Source of the DNA: Synechococcus sp. UW105
GTDB lineage: Bacteria; Cyanobacteriota; Cyanobacteriia; PCC-6307; Cyanobiaceae
DNA: 64,000 nt
Reading direction: 5' to 3'
NCBI RefSeq assembly: GCF_900473935.1
Contig: NZ_UCNN01000001.1
Coordinates: 25,614 to 89,613, forward strand
The notes under the pieces are model-generated. The model saw nothing but the letters and a program-made list of their open reading frames with translations. It did not search any database and was not told where the DNA came from. Below are positions 1-10,658 of the stretch, one piece after another (within the stretch, counting starts at the first letter, position 1; every line of letters starts with the position of its first letter). Made by a program: the position numbers and the translations under genes.

Positions 1-962
1 GCTTCCACCACCACCACCGCTTGGGGGTCGGCCAGGCCGATGTCTTCGCCGGCGGAAATCAGCATGCGCCGGAAAATGAATCGCGGATTTTCTCCGGCTT
101 CCACCATGCGGGCAAGCCAGAACAGAGCGGCATCAGGGTCGGAGCCCCTCAGTGATTTGATGAAGGCGCTAATGGTGTCGAAGTGGGCATCGCCCTGTTT
201 GTCGTACAGAACAGCCCGCTGTTGGATCGACTCTTCGGCAATGGTGAGATCGATCTGAATCGCATCGTTGGAATCTTGGGGGGTGCTTTCGACGGCCAGC
301 TCAAGGGCGTTGAGCAGGCTGCGGGCATCACCATTGGCGACATCGACGAGATGGTCGATCGCCTCGGGGCTGATCGTGACCTGGCGCTCGCCATAGCCGC
401 GCTCCCGATCGTCGATGGCGCGTTGCAGTAGATCACGGAGGTCGTCGACCTCGAGCGTTTGGAGTCTGAACAGGCGTGAGCGGCTCACTAATGCCTTGTT
501 CACTTCGAAATAAGGGTTTTCTGTGGTCGCCCCGATCAGGGTGAGTGTGCCGTTTTCGACCCAGGGGAGTAGGGCATCTTGCTGCGCGCTGTTGAAGCGG
601 TGGACTTCGTCGATGAACAGGATGGTGCGAAGGCCATGGCGCTCGAGGCGCAGTCGCGCAGCATCCACTTCGCTGCGCAGCTCCTTGACCCCAGCGAGCA
701 CCGCATTGAGGCTGCTGAAATGGGCTCGGGTGTGGTTGGCGATGATCCGGGCCAAGGTGGTCTTCCCTACCCCGGGCGGGCCATGCAACAGCAGGTTCCC
801 GACACGATCAGCGGCAATGGCGCGGCGCAGCAGCCGTCCCTCCGCCAGGATCGCTCCCTGACCCACGAATTCCTCCAGCGTGCGGGGCCGCATTCGATCT
901 GCCAGGGGAGCCTGGCGTTGGCGTAGCTGATCGCCGTGATGGGAGAACAGGTCAGCCGTCAT
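1..962 (-). CDS. rarA: Replication-associated recombination protein A (AAA+ ATPase), C-terminus off the window
   Basis: This is the first 320 residues of a RarA/MgsA (WHIP/MarC family) AAA+ ATPase, which acts at stalled replication forks together with RecA and SSB. The minus-strand reading frame is open to the left edge, so the gene is partial at its 3' end. Visible motifs are Walker [10 protein letters not shown] (residues 61-69), Walker B ILFIDE (about 114-119) followed by VHRF, and sensor 1 GATTENP (144-150). The N-terminal stretch [13 protein letters not shown] is typical of the family and supports the ATG at 962-960. It is transcribed away from the RND efflux operon. In cyanobacteria this domain is sometimes fused to a further C-terminal domain, which cannot be judged here. 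Confidence 0.93.
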   Translation of the reverse strand, partial: MTADLFSHHGDQLRQRQAPLADRMRPRTLEEFVGQGAILAEGRLLRRAIAADRVGNLLLHGPPGVGKTTLARIIANHTRAHFSSLNAVLAGVKELRSEVDAARLRLERHGLRTILFIDEVHRFNSAQQDALLPWVENGTLTLIGATTENPYFEVNKALVSRSRLFRLQTLEVDDLRDLLQRAIDDRERGYGERQVTISPEAIDHLVDVANGDARSLLNALELAVESTPQDSNDAIQIDLTIAEESIQQRAVLYDKQGDAHFDTISAFIKSLRGSDPDAALFWLARMVEAGENPRFIFRRMLISAGEDIGLADPQAVVVVE

Positions 963-1051
963 GGCTCAATTTCCATTCGCCAATTTTGACCCTTTGCGCA
1001 GCCACGGCCTTCGCAAATCCACCCATAATCTGCTCCGTGAGGTGAGTGCTT

Positions 1052-2188
1052 GTGAACAGTTGCGCCCGAGTGGCTGGTGTCGTGGCCCTGGCAATGTCCC
1101 TGACGGCCTGTGCTTCGTCTGCACCAAGACGCCCACCGGTTGCGGTGCAGCAGGCGACTGTTCAGGAGGCGCAGTTCACCGATGATGTCGATACTGTCAG
1201 CACCTTGGAGGCCTTCGAGTTGGTCCAGCTGGCGGCTCAGGCTTCCGGTCGGGTGATGGAGCTGAAGATCAGCCAAGGTGATCAGGTCGAGCCCGGACAA
1301 TTGCTGGTGGTGCTTGATCAGGCTCAGCAGAGGGCTGCTCTAGCGGAGCAGAGGGCTAAAGCGGAAACGGCAAAGACCGAGTGGGAGCGTGAAGAGTTTC
1401 TGGCCAGGGTGGGAGCATCCAGCCTGCGTCAGCGTGACTCCTATCGCACGCGATACTTCGCAGCGGCAGAGCAGGTCAAGTCATTGGAGGCCACGCTCAG
1501 CTATCGGAATCTGCGTTCGCCGACGGCCGGCACGGTGGCTGATGTGCAGGTGAAGGTGGGTGATCTGGTGCAACAGAACCAACCTTTCACCAGCGTGGTG
1601 CAGAACAACGCTCTGGAAGCACGCGTTGAAGTGCCAGCTGTCTTCGGAGACCGGCTTGCTCTTGGTCAACCCGTGATTCTCACTGCGCCCGGCAGCTCCA
1701 AGGTGCTGGCCACCGGTCAGGTTGATTCGATCGATCCACAGGTCAACCCTCAAACCCAGGGCCTGTTGGTGAAAGCTCTTTTTGCGAATGTGGATGGGCG
1801 TTTACGCAGTGGCCAGCGCCTGCGCACGCGTGTGCAGTTGCAGTCGCTCAATCTGCCGTCCGTGCCGTTCGCGGCGGTGACCCAAACCTCAGGCCAAAGC
1901 TTCGTGTTTCGCATCGGTCGTTTCGAGGAGCTTGAAGCCAACCCAGGCAAGGTCGATCTCAATCGCATCCGTCAGGGCATCAAATACAACAAATTGCCTG
2001 CCAACACCCTCTTTGCGCTGCAAACACCGGTCACTGTTGGCGAATTGCAGAACAATCGTTACCCGATCACGAAGGGATTAAGGCTCAATCAGAAGGTGAT
2101 CACCACTAATCTCCTCAACCTCAAACACGGCATGCCGGTGCAGGTCAAAGCAGTGAGCGCGTCGGCTGGCTTCGCAGCTCGGAACTGA
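1052..2188 (+). CDS. RND efflux periplasmic adaptor (membrane fusion protein), predicted lipoprotein
   Basis: This is a HlyD/AcrA-type membrane fusion protein that would link the downstream RND pump to an outer-membrane channel. The N-terminus is a lipoprotein signal ending in the lipobox LTAC. It is followed by a biotinyl-lipoyl-like half motif (ASGRVMELKISQGDQVEPGQ), a coiled-coil hairpin rich in Ala, Glu and Gln, the second lipoyl half (LRSPTAGTVADVQVKVGDLV) and a beta-barrel/MPD region. I prefer the GTG at 1052 because GAGGTGA sits six bases upstream; a GTG at 1046 is in frame too. The pump gene begins 9 bp downstream, so the two form an operon. The substrate cannot be inferred. Confidence 0.92.
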   Translation: MNSCARVAGVVALAMSLTACASSAPRRPPVAVQQATVQEAQFTDDVDTVSTLEAFELVQLAAQASGRVMELKISQGDQVEPGQLLVVLDQAQQRAALAEQRAKAETAKTEWEREEFLARVGASSLRQRDSYRTRYFAAAEQVKSLEATLSYRNLRSPTAGTVADVQVKVGDLVQQNQPFTSVVQNNALEARVEVPAVFGDRLALGQPVILTAPGSSKVLATGQVDSIDPQVNPQTQGLLVKALFANVDGRLRSGQRLRTRVQLQSLNLPSVPFAAVTQTSGQSFVFRIGRFEELEANPGKVDLNRIRQGIKYNKLPANTLFALQTPVTVGELQNNRYPITKGLRLNQKVITTNLLNLKHGMPVQVKAVSASAGFAARN

Positions 2189-2197
2189 CGCTGAGCC

Positions 2198-5100
2198 ATG
2201 TCTGCTTCCAATACCTTCATCACACGGCCGGTTCTCAGCACGGTTTGCAGTCTGCTGATTGTGATTGTTGGTTTGATCGCGATCCCGATCCTCCCGATTG
2301 AGAACCTGCCGGATATTGCACCGCCAACAGTGAAGGTACAGGCCACCTATGTGGGTGCTGATGCTGTGTCGGTGGAGCAGGGCGTCACCTCGGTGCTCGA
2401 GCAGCAGATCAATGGTGTGGAGGAGATGGATTTCATTACCTCCACCAGTTCCTCAGATGGGGTGAGTGCGATTTCGGTGTCTTTCAACAGCGGCACCGAC
2501 GGCAATATCAATCAGGTCAACGTTCAGAACCGTGTCTCCCTGGCTGAACCTCAGCTCCCGGAGGAGGTGCGCAAGGCCGGCGTCACGGTGAACAAGGCCT
2601 CTAACTCGATTCTTCTGGTTTACAACTTCGTCAATTCCGATCCAGCCCAAACGGAATACAGCGTTGAGACCATTAGCGGTTATCTCGATAAGAGCCTCAC
2701 AGACAACATCAAGCGGGTTCCTGGTGTTGGCGATGTCACCTATTTCGGCAACCGCAAAGTGGCGTTTCGTCTCTGGTTGGATCCTGACAAGCTCACGTCT
2801 TACGGGCTCACATCCACCGATGTTGTCAATCAGCTCAAGAGCCAGAACCGGCTGGTCCCTGCCGGAAAGGTCGGCGGCGCACCAGCTCCTAAGGGGCAAG
2901 AATTCACCTTCACCGTTCAACTCCGAGGTCGTCTGACCACGGAACAGGAGTTCGAAAATCTGGTGCTCAAGAGCACCGATGCAGGAGGTCTGATCAGGCT
3001 GCGCGATGTGGGTCGCGTCAGTCTCGGTGGAGAGACTTACGGCATTGACGCCATGGATCTCAAGGGCTCACCGTCTGTTGGGGTTGCTGTTTATCAGCTC
3101 TCAGGCAGTAACGCCATTCAGGTGTCGAACGCGGTGAAGGATGTCATTGCTGAGTTTGAGCAAACTCTGCCGGTGGGTTTGGAATCTGAGGTGATTTACG
3201 ACACCACCGACTTCATCAATCAGTCGATCAAGGGAGTCACCAATTCCCTGCGGGATGCTGTGATTCTGGTGGTGCTGATCCTGTTCCTGTTTCTTCAGAA
3301 CTGGAAGGCCACTTTGGTGCCCGCTATCGCCATTCCTGTTGCCCTGATCGGTACCTTCGGTCTGGTGCTGGCCTTTGGCTTTTCTCTTAATCAGCTCACC
3401 CTTTTTGGTCTTGTTTTGGCCACCGGTCTTGTGGTGGATGATGCAATCACCGTGGTGGAAGACACATCGGCGAAGAAGGCGGAGGGCCTCACCGCCGTCC
3501 AAGCGGCGATGGCCACGATGGATGAACTGTTCAGTGCAGTCATCGCCACCTCTTTGGTGAAGATGGCCGTGTTTTTGCCGGTCCTGTTTTTCCCTGGAGC
3601 GACTGGAACGATCTACAAACAGTTCGCTGCAACCATCCTGTTTTCGATCGGTATTTCCACGTTCAATGCCCTCACCTTTTCCCCGATGTTGGCGGCATTG
3701 CTGCTCTCCCGTGACACCAAGGAGCTGAGCAAAGAGCAGTACGCCACGGCTGGCATTTGTCTTGGTTTCGTCTATGGCCTGCTGAACGCTGGCGATGGTG
3801 CGCCCTTGGTCCTGCTGCCTGTGGTGGTGGGAGCACTGCTTGGTTTTGTTGCCATGCAACTCACCGGTCGTCCCCTTCGGATGCCAGGTGCGGTTGGAGG
3901 TGCTGTGGTGGGCTTGGTGGTGCTTGGTGTGACCAATCTGATCCCGGTGCTTCTTTTCAGCGCCATCGGCGTTGGGGTGGGCTGGTTCATTCCCGTGATT
4001 TTCACCAACTTCAATCGCTGCTATGCGGCCTTTGAAGAGCGTTATTCGACCTTGCTTGATCAGGTGCTTAAGGCAAGGCCGCTGGTGATGGCGGCCTTGG
4101 CGGCCGGCATCCTTCTCACTGGCTTCGCATTCACCCGTATCCCTGGCGGGTTTGTGCCGATAGAAGACCAGGGCTATGCGATTGGCTTTGTGCAGGCCCC
4201 AGAAGGGGCCTCCAATGAGACCACGTTGGACATCAACCGCAAGGTGGCAGCGGTGCTGCGCAGTGAGGAGGACATCAAGGCTGCAGCTCTCTTCAGTGGT
4301 GCCAGCTTCGATGGCAATGCTCCGAATAAAGGTCTGTTCTTTTTCGGCACCAAGCACTGGGATGAGCGCAAAGGCAGTGACCACAACGTGGCGGCACTTG
4401 TTCAACGTCTGAACAAGAAGCTCTTCATGGCAGTGGATGGTGCACGGGTATTCGTGGTCGAGCCCCCGTCGATTCCTGGCTACGGATCCGGTGGCGGTTT
4501 TGAGTTCCAACTTCTCGATCAGAGCAGCGGCTCCTATTCCTTGAATCAGTTCTTCGGCTCTGCCGAGCAGATCATTCAGGCGGGCAATGCCAATTCAGTA
4601 CTGAATCGCGTCTATTCGCTGTTTTCCCCTGAAGCTCCACAGATCGAAATCAAGGTGGACCGCCAACAGATGGCCAGCCTCGGTGTCGACTTTGGTTCGG
4701 CGATGCAGGCCTTCAGCGTCAATTTCGGTGGTGCCTATGTCAATGACACGTTTCAGGAAGGAAAGGTGAGACGGGTCTATGTCCAGGCGGACGACGTCAG
4801 CAGAGCCACTCCTGAGCAGTTGTCGTCGATCTATGTCAACAATCTCAAGGGTGACCAGATCCCTCTTTCGGAATTCTTCACGGTCAAGTCCACCACTGGC
4901 CCGAGTGTGATTCCCCATTTCAATCTTTATCGTTCAATCAAGGTCGAGGGCACTCCGGCAGAGGGCAAGAGCTCAGGTCAGGCGATTGGTGCGATGAAAA
5001 CCATCTTTAGAGATGGGAACTTCCAGGGCTTGAGCTTTGACTGGACTGGAATCTCCCGCGAGGAGGTGAAAGCGGGGTCTCTTGCGGTGGTGATCTTTGC

Positions 5101-5608
5101 TCTCGGAATCTTGGCTGTGTTTCTAGTGCTTTCGGCCCAATACGAGAGCTACTCCGACCCGATCATCATTTTGCTCACCGTTCCCACAGCCCTGCTTGGC
5201 GCTCTGGTGTTTCTTGGTGCTGCTGGACAGGTGCTCAATATTTATGCCCAGGTGGGTCTGGTGATGCTGATTGGTCTTGCGGGCGGCAACGCGATCCTGA
5301 TCGTCGATCTCGCCAATCAGAAGATGGGTGAGGGGGCGTCAGCACTCGATGCCGCTCGGTTTGCGGCCCAGTCGCGACTGAGGCCGATTCTGATGACGGC
5401 AATCTCCTCCCTCACAGGCTTCCTGCCGCTGATGCTTGCCAGTGGTGCGGGTGCCCAGAGTCAGTCCTCGCTTGGGCTTGTGGTCTTCGGTGGGCTGTTG
5501 GTCGCCACTTTTCTTTCCACCCTGGTCGTGCCTGTGTTCTACGTGGTGATGAAGTCACTGCTGGGTCAGGATCAAGGCCGCCCTCCCGTTGATCCCCAGG
5601 TGAGCTGA
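2198..5608 (+). CDS. RND family efflux pump inner-membrane protein (AcrB/MexB-like)
   Basis: This is a proton-driven drug/hydrophobe efflux transporter of the HAE-1 type. It starts with the classic FITRPVLSTV helix, carries the TM4 acidic pair in GLVVDDAITVVED (about residues 407-419) and the second-half motif GLAGGNAILIVD. At 1136 residues it is about 90 longer than AcrB. The excess sits between the two halves (about residues 507-605), where three additional hydrophobic, Gly/Val-rich segments replace the usual short linker. The adaptor gene lies 9 bp upstream and a small membrane protein overlaps the stop by one base, so the three genes are probably one transcript. No outer-membrane TolC partner is in the window. 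Confidence 0.96.
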   Translation: MSASNTFITRPVLSTVCSLLIVIVGLIAIPILPIENLPDIAPPTVKVQATYVGADAVSVEQGVTSVLEQQINGVEEMDFITSTSSSDGVSAISVSFNSGTDGNINQVNVQNRVSLAEPQLPEEVRKAGVTVNKASNSILLVYNFVNSDPAQTEYSVETISGYLDKSLTDNIKRVPGVGDVTYFGNRKVAFRLWLDPDKLTSYGLTSTDVVNQLKSQNRLVPAGKVGGAPAPKGQEFTFTVQLRGRLTTEQEFENLVLKSTDAGGLIRLRDVGRVSLGGETYGIDAMDLKGSPSVGVAVYQLSGSNAIQVSNAVKDVIAEFEQTLPVGLESEVIYDTTDFINQSIKGVTNSLRDAVILVVLILFLFLQNWKATLVPAIAIPVALIGTFGLVLAFGFSLNQLTLFGLVLATGLVVDDAITVVEDTSAKKAEGLTAVQAAMATMDELFSAVIATSLVKMAVFLPVLFFPGATGTIYKQFAATILFSIGISTFNALTFSPMLAALLLSRDTKELSKEQYATAGICLGFVYGLLNAGDGAPLVLLPVVVGALLGFVAMQLTGRPLRMPGAVGGAVVGLVVLGVTNLIPVLLFSAIGVGVGWFIPVIFTNFNRCYAAFEERYSTLLDQVLKARPLVMAALAAGILLTGFAFTRIPGGFVPIEDQGYAIGFVQAPEGASNETTLDINRKVAAVLRSEEDIKAAALFSGASFDGNAPNKGLFFFGTKHWDERKGSDHNVAALVQRLNKKLFMAVDGARVFVVEPPSIPGYGSGGGFEFQLLDQSSGSYSLNQFFGSAEQIIQAGNANSVLNRVYSLFSPEAPQIEIKVDRQQMASLGVDFGSAMQAFSVNFGGAYVNDTFQEGKVRRVYVQADDVSRATPEQLSSIYVNNLKGDQIPLSEFFTVKSTTGPSVIPHFNLYRSIKVEGTPAEGKSSGQAIGAMKTIFRDGNFQGLSFDWTGISREEVKAGSLAVVIFALGILAVFLVLSAQYESYSDPIIILLTVPTALLGALVFLGAAGQVLNIYAQVGLVMLIGLAGGNAILIVDLANQKMGEGASALDAARFAAQSRLRPILMTAISSLTGFLPLMLASGAGAQSQSSLGLVVFGGLLVATFLSTLVVPVFYVVMKSLLGQDQGRPPVDPQVS

Positions 5609-5925
5609 TGCTGCCTCCCTCCGAGATGCCGCCACGGCCTGAGTACGCCGCCCACAAGCGTTTCAGTGGATCGAGAGTTCTGGTGGCGATCGCCATCGGC
5701 GCAGTTGTTGGTGTGGCGCTCTCCTACTTCCTCAAGGTGTTGATTGAGAACACCCCAGCCGACCTCGACATCCGTCGGATGCGGCTCTTCTTTCTGATGG
5801 TGATCACCTCCTGCAGCCTGGCTGGATTTGCAATCGAATCAACCCGTCAGCTGCAGGAGCAGGCCACCGATCCCGTTTACCGCCGTCCCAATTCTCGTCT
5901 GAGCCGGCGTTCGCCCAAATCTTGA
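5608..5925 (+). CDS. Small membrane protein of the RND operon, unknown function
   Basis: This 105-residue protein has two predicted membrane helices (about residues 28-46, GSRVLVAIAIGAVVGVALSY, and 64-80, LFFLMVITSCSLAGFA) and a basic C-terminal tail ending in RRSPKS. Its ATG overlaps the stop codon of the pump gene (TGATG), which argues for translational coupling. I do not recognise a named family. It may be a small accessory protein of the pump, as AcrZ is in enterobacteria, but there is no sequence resemblance to AcrZ and this is only an inference from position. Confidence 0.8.
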   Translation: MLPPSEMPPRPEYAAHKRFSGSRVLVAIAIGAVVGVALSYFLKVLIENTPADLDIRRMRLFFLMVITSCSLAGFAIESTRQLQEQATDPVYRRPNSRLSRRSPKS

Positions 5926-5930
5926 AGTCA

Positions 5931-5956
5931 GCAAAAAGCCCCCATTGGGGGCTGCT
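5931..5956 (-). terminator. Rho-independent terminator of pgm
   Basis: A perfect GC stem, GCCCCC (5938-5943), loop ATT, GGGGGC (5947-5952), is preceded on the plus strand by AAAAA. On the minus strand this reads as stem-loop followed by UUUUU, which fits a terminator for the pgm gene that ends at 5987. It could also slow plus-strand transcription leaving the efflux operon. Confidence 0.85.
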
Positions 5957-5986
5957 GCTCTGTGGATCAAGTGGATGGAGCCTCGA

Positions 5987-7666
<1,680 letters not shown>

Positions 7667-7701
7667 TCAAGCAGATAAACACGGGGAACCGCCTCTGCCG
7701 T

Positions 7702-7715
7702 GTGGTCATGACCAC
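7702..7715. promoter_or_regulatory. Perfect 14-bp palindrome upstream of pgm
   Basis: GTGGTCATGACCAC is an exact inverted repeat without a spacer, centred about 60 bp upstream of the pgm ATG. A dimeric regulator site is possible. It is not a textbook NtcA or CRP site, and I cannot name a factor. Confidence 0.4.
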
Positions 7716-7773
7716 TTCTCTGAGCTCATGCTCAGTGTTCGCGATTGCTGGGCTTGATTCCCTGAGAAGAGCG

Positions 7774-8169
7774 TCAGGTTTGGTTGGGATTGAAGCCTCC
7801 GATCGGAGGGGTTGCTGGTTTGACGGGTTTGACCGGATTGCCGCAGACCACGGTCAGCCTGCGAGCGGGCCTGTCAATGCTGTCGCGCCTTTGAAAGCTG
7901 TTGCTGGAAACCACTTTCGCGACTTGGAGTAACTCCCACAGTGTGTCCTTGCAAGAGGCTGGCAGCCGCGGGTGGTCCATCAGCGGATCCGTGAGTGTTC
8001 GGGTGCGTTCGCAGGCCTCGCTCTGGTTCTCCCTCGAACAGCTGTATGCCAGCAGCTGGATCTCCCGCAGCTCTTCGCGGGTGGGTAGCGGCATTGAGAC
8101 GGGCTTGGCTTGCAGTCCGCATGGCCAGGCCAGACTCAAGCCGATCAGAAGCTGCAGTGGGCGTCTCAT
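7774..8169 (-). CDS. Secreted protein of unknown function
   Basis: This 131-residue protein has a classical Sec signal peptide (MRRPLQLLIGLSLAWPCGLQA, cleavage probably after LQA). The mature part contains four cysteines (YSCSR, EACER, SCKDTL, VVCGNP), consistent with two disulfides in the periplasm, and a Pro-rich C-terminal tail. The order LREIQLLAYSCSRENQSEACERTRTLTDPLM looks like a conserved picocyanobacterial family, but I cannot give a function. It lies downstream of no obvious partner; pgm starts 125 bp further on and is transcribed in the same direction. Confidence 0.75.
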   Translation of the reverse strand: MRRPLQLLIGLSLAWPCGLQAKPVSMPLPTREELREIQLLAYSCSRENQSEACERTRTLTDPLMDHPRLPASCKDTLWELLQVAKVVSSNSFQRRDSIDRPARRLTVVCGNPVKPVKPATPPIGGFNPNQT

Positions 8170-8515
8170 CTGGATCCTGTTCCTTTCGCCATTTTGGGGG
8201 CTGAATCGGCGTACAGCCGATCAGCATGGCCAGCTGAGACGAGGATGCAACCGCTCCTTGCATGCCTCCTCCCATCGGTTGGCGCATCCAGTGTTGTTGG
8301 CGTCTTTCCCCTCGCCAGCTGAATGTATCGATCTTGCGTGTTCAGTTGGATCACATTCCGATAGAACCTTTGTTGCTTGAAGGCAAAGATCGCGGGGCTT
8401 GGTGGGTGGGCTGGACGCAACATTGGCGGTTCAGGCTGATTCGGTCGGAGAGAGTGTCTGGGTTGTGCTTGGTAAGCATGTTGTTCGTTGCTTCGTTCAG
8501 TGATGAGATGGTTTG
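8170..8515. other. Intergenic stretch without a supported gene
   Basis: Between the divergent 7774-8169 and 8516-8881 frames I see only overlapping short ORFs with mixed codon use in both strands. None has a convincing start, composition or family resemblance. Confidence 0.5.
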
Positions 8516-8881
8516 ATGTGGCGGGAGAGGTTTGTTCGGCATGCTCAATTCCACGTGGCACTATTCATCCACGTCAGGTGGCTTCCCTCTCGAGATGGGC
8601 CAGGCCCGAGTGGCTTTTTGCTGTGGGGTTTCACAGCTTTAGGATTCTTTTCCGGACCTCTTGCGCCGATGCCTCCGATTGAAATTGAGAGGCCCATACC
8701 ACCTTCTCAGGAGGGTCTCCGTCTCGATCAGTTTGAGATTGAGATTGATCAAAACAGCTTGGATTGTTCGGCAGGAGAATTGGCCTCTGGGATTAGGGCT
8801 CCGTTTCTCTATCGCCCCGAATCTGAGGCTTATCAGGGTGAGCTGCAGCTTCATGCTGCGCGCTGCAACATACGTTTTTAG
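8516..8881 (+). CDS. Hypothetical protein, possibly exported
   Basis: This is a weakly supported reading frame. The first 35 residues look non-coding (basic, His-rich), but from about residue 33 a hydrophobic stretch (SGFLLWGFTALGFFSGPLAP) precedes an acidic soluble part with LRLDQFEIEIDQ and two cysteines. A true start downstream, for example a TTG within the hydrophobic stretch, would give a short secreted protein of roughly 87 residues. No family is recognised. Confidence 0.4.
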   Translation: MWRERFVRHAQFHVALFIHVRWLPSRDGPGPSGFLLWGFTALGFFSGPLAPMPPIEIERPIPPSQEGLRLDQFEIEIDQNSLDCSAGELASGIRAPFLYRPESEAYQGELQLHAARCNIRF

Positions 8882-8996
8882 GCGCGTTTGGTGGTCTTCC
8901 CGCACTGTTCCCCTTGCCCGGCTCAGCTGCGCTCTTCAGCTTTTCTCCCTGAGGTTTGGCTCCGAGTTGGCTGCCCTCTCTTTGAACGATTGAGGT

Positions 8997-9500
8997 GTGG
9001 TGATTACGCTAAGGCAAGGCCCGATGGCGTTAGTTGTTGCTTTGAGTATGGCTAGAACTTTACGGCGAGTCTTCTTAAAATATATACTTCCAATCACATT
9101 GGGTGGTGCTCTTTACGCCTCTTGTCGCACTCCTGTGCTTCTGTATGAAAGGCTTGCGCTCGTCTTGTTTGGTGTGCGCTGGCTTGGTGTTAAAGCCACA
9201 TTGAATTCGGCTTGTTTGAGTCTGATTGGTGAAGGCCAGGTCTATGCGCTAATCGTTTACTCTCTGCCCAATGCTTTGTGGCATTTGTCCTTATGTTATT
9301 TCCTTGAGCAGGGACTGCGATCTTTTTTTGGCCGAGCTTCTTTGGCTTGGAGATTTCGTTTGGTTTGGTTTGTTTTGTTGGCTCAGATGCCTGATCTCTT
9401 GCAGTGGGCTGGTTATTTGAGTGGTGTTGCCGATCCTGCGGATGTGCTTCTCGCTGTCGTCGCTTCTGTCATTGTTTGTGCTACCACGAAGACTGCTTGA
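8997..9500 (+). CDS. Hypothetical integral membrane protein
   Basis: This frame encodes up to 167 residues with about four hydrophobic segments (around residues 28-45, 50-65, 78-100 and 120-150). The C-terminal stretch QWAGYLSGVADPADVLLAV distantly recalls VanZ-type proteins, where a small helical bundle ends in a Gly-Asp-Asp-rich turn, but this is only a suggestion. The start is uncertain: the GTG at 8997 and a second GTG at 9000 are possible, and an ATG at 9024 would remove only the first nine residues. Its T-rich codon use is similar to the next gene and differs from the core genes, which fits an accessory region. Confidence 0.55.
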   Translation: MVITLRQGPMALVVALSMARTLRRVFLKYILPITLGGALYASCRTPVLLYERLALVLFGVRWLGVKATLNSACLSLIGEGQVYALIVYSLPNALWHLSLCYFLEQGLRSFFGRASLAWRFRLVWFVLLAQMPDLLQWAGYLSGVADPADVLLAVVASVIVCATTKTA

Positions 9501-9547
9501 CTTGGTTTTATCGATGCTGTAAATTGTCGCACTGGTCAATTCTTCTC

Positions 9548-9976
9548 ATGCGCAAACTGCGTCAATCTGCAGCCTTTTTTGCTGGCTTGGGCATTTTTTC
9601 TTTGTTGGCTGCTGGTTCTGTTGAGGATGAGGTTGATTATTCTGGGCTTGATTATTCAAGCCCCGCCTATAGGGTGAATTATAAGGATTTGGCTGATGAA
9701 TTTGATGAGAATTCAATTGCCGCTGAAAGTAAATACGATGGACAGTTGATCTATGTGAGCGGTCCGGTGGGGTCGGTGGATAAAGATATCCTTGATAATC
9801 CTTATGTTTCGATCACTGGTCAGTACGATTTTGCTTCTGTTCAATGCTTCCTGACGCCAGGAGAGGTGGAGGGTGCTTCTTCTCTCAGGAAGGGCCAAAG
9901 GGTTGTTGTGGCTGGTGTCGTTGGCGGTACAACTTTAGGGGTCACCCTTGATGGATGCAGGGTTGTGAGTGACTAG
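9548..9976 (+). CDS. Exported OB-fold (tRNA_anti-like) protein
   Basis: This 142-residue protein begins with a signal peptide or N-terminal anchor (MRKLRQSAAFFAGLGIFSLL). It continues into a domain resembling the tRNA_anti-like OB-fold family: LADEFDENSIAAESKYDGQ, VSGPVGSVDKD, NPYVSITG, then a Cys-containing strand, KGQRVVVAGVVGG and the final DGCRVV. Such proteins are typically periplasmic or membrane-attached with unknown ligand. The ATG at 9548 is chosen because upstream in-frame codons give a Cys-rich, non-protein-like sequence. Codon use is AT-rich relative to the core genes. Confidence 0.75.
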   Translation: MRKLRQSAAFFAGLGIFSLLAAGSVEDEVDYSGLDYSSPAYRVNYKDLADEFDENSIAAESKYDGQLIYVSGPVGSVDKDILDNPYVSITGQYDFASVQCFLTPGEVEGASSLRKGQRVVVAGVVGGTTLGVTLDGCRVVSD

Positions 9977-10009
9977 AACCTTGGCTTTAGTGAAGGTATT
10001 TCCATCAAT

Positions 10010-10624
10010 TCACCCTTTGGTATTGATGATAATCTCAACCCGGCGATTGCGTTGGCGACCTGATGGGTCATCTTCGCCATTTTCTGTTTCGTTGGGCACT
10101 GCTGGTTTCGTTTCACCGAAACCTTTGATGACGAATTGAAATGCTGTGAGCTCCCCACGATTGATCAACCAATCACGAACGGACCTTGCGCGTTTTTCTG
10201 AAAGATTTTGATTGTAAGAGTCTGATCCTTTTGAGTCAGTGTGTCCTTCAATCCGAATCTCACCGCGCCCAGAATTGCTGATCCGTTGTGCGACGCTTTT
10301 TAGGGATGTCAAAGCGGAAGATTTTAGCTTAGCTTGATCAAAGTCGAAGAGAATGTCAGCCGCCAATTCGATTACGATCTCATTCTCTGATTCGGTGATT
10401 GTGTTCAGATTGATGACAGGATAATCTATATCCTGAATCACAAACTCAAGGTTTTGTATGGATGCTTTTCTCTCTTTATTGGAAATATCGGGCTTCGTAT
10501 CTTGAGCTCTTGTTGCTTCAGCTTCACTGGCTGTTCCTGAAGTTGGATTGCCCCGCGCAGCACTGGCTGATCCAAACAGATGTAGATGGAACAGCAGAAT
10601 AAGGAAGAGCAAGTTTCGAGGCAT
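10010..10624 (-). CDS. OmpA-family (peptidoglycan-binding) exported protein
   Basis: This is a short exported protein with a signal peptide (MPRNLLFLILLFHLHLFGSASA) and a C-terminal OmpA/MotB domain. The domain is seen in ELAADILFDFDQAKLKSSA, RIEGHTDSKGSDSYN, LSEKRARSVRDWL and the closing GRQRNRRVEI, which are the conserved peptidoglycan-binding elements. About 80 residues of linker separate it from the signal. No N-terminal beta-barrel is present, so this is a periplasmic or lipid-free OmpA-C protein. An upstream ATG at 10654 is also possible and would abut the stop of the lipoprotein gene. Both genes lie on one strand and probably form a cell-envelope operon. Confidence 0.85.
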   Translation of the reverse strand: MPRNLLFLILLFHLHLFGSASAARGNPTSGTASEAEATRAQDTKPDISNKERKASIQNLEFVIQDIDYPVINLNTITESENEIVIELAADILFDFDQAKLKSSALTSLKSVAQRISNSGRGEIRIEGHTDSKGSDSYNQNLSEKRARSVRDWLINRGELTAFQFVIKGFGETKPAVPNETENGEDDPSGRQRNRRVEIIINTKG

Positions 10625-10658
10625 TTGTTGGCTATGAAGGTAGTGCTTTGGCATGTCC

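Noticed and set aside
3101..4510. A 469-codon minus-strand frame over the RND pump gene
   Set aside because: It is antisense to a well-supported transporter; the Gln/His/Arg-rich translation is a mirror of its codon use.
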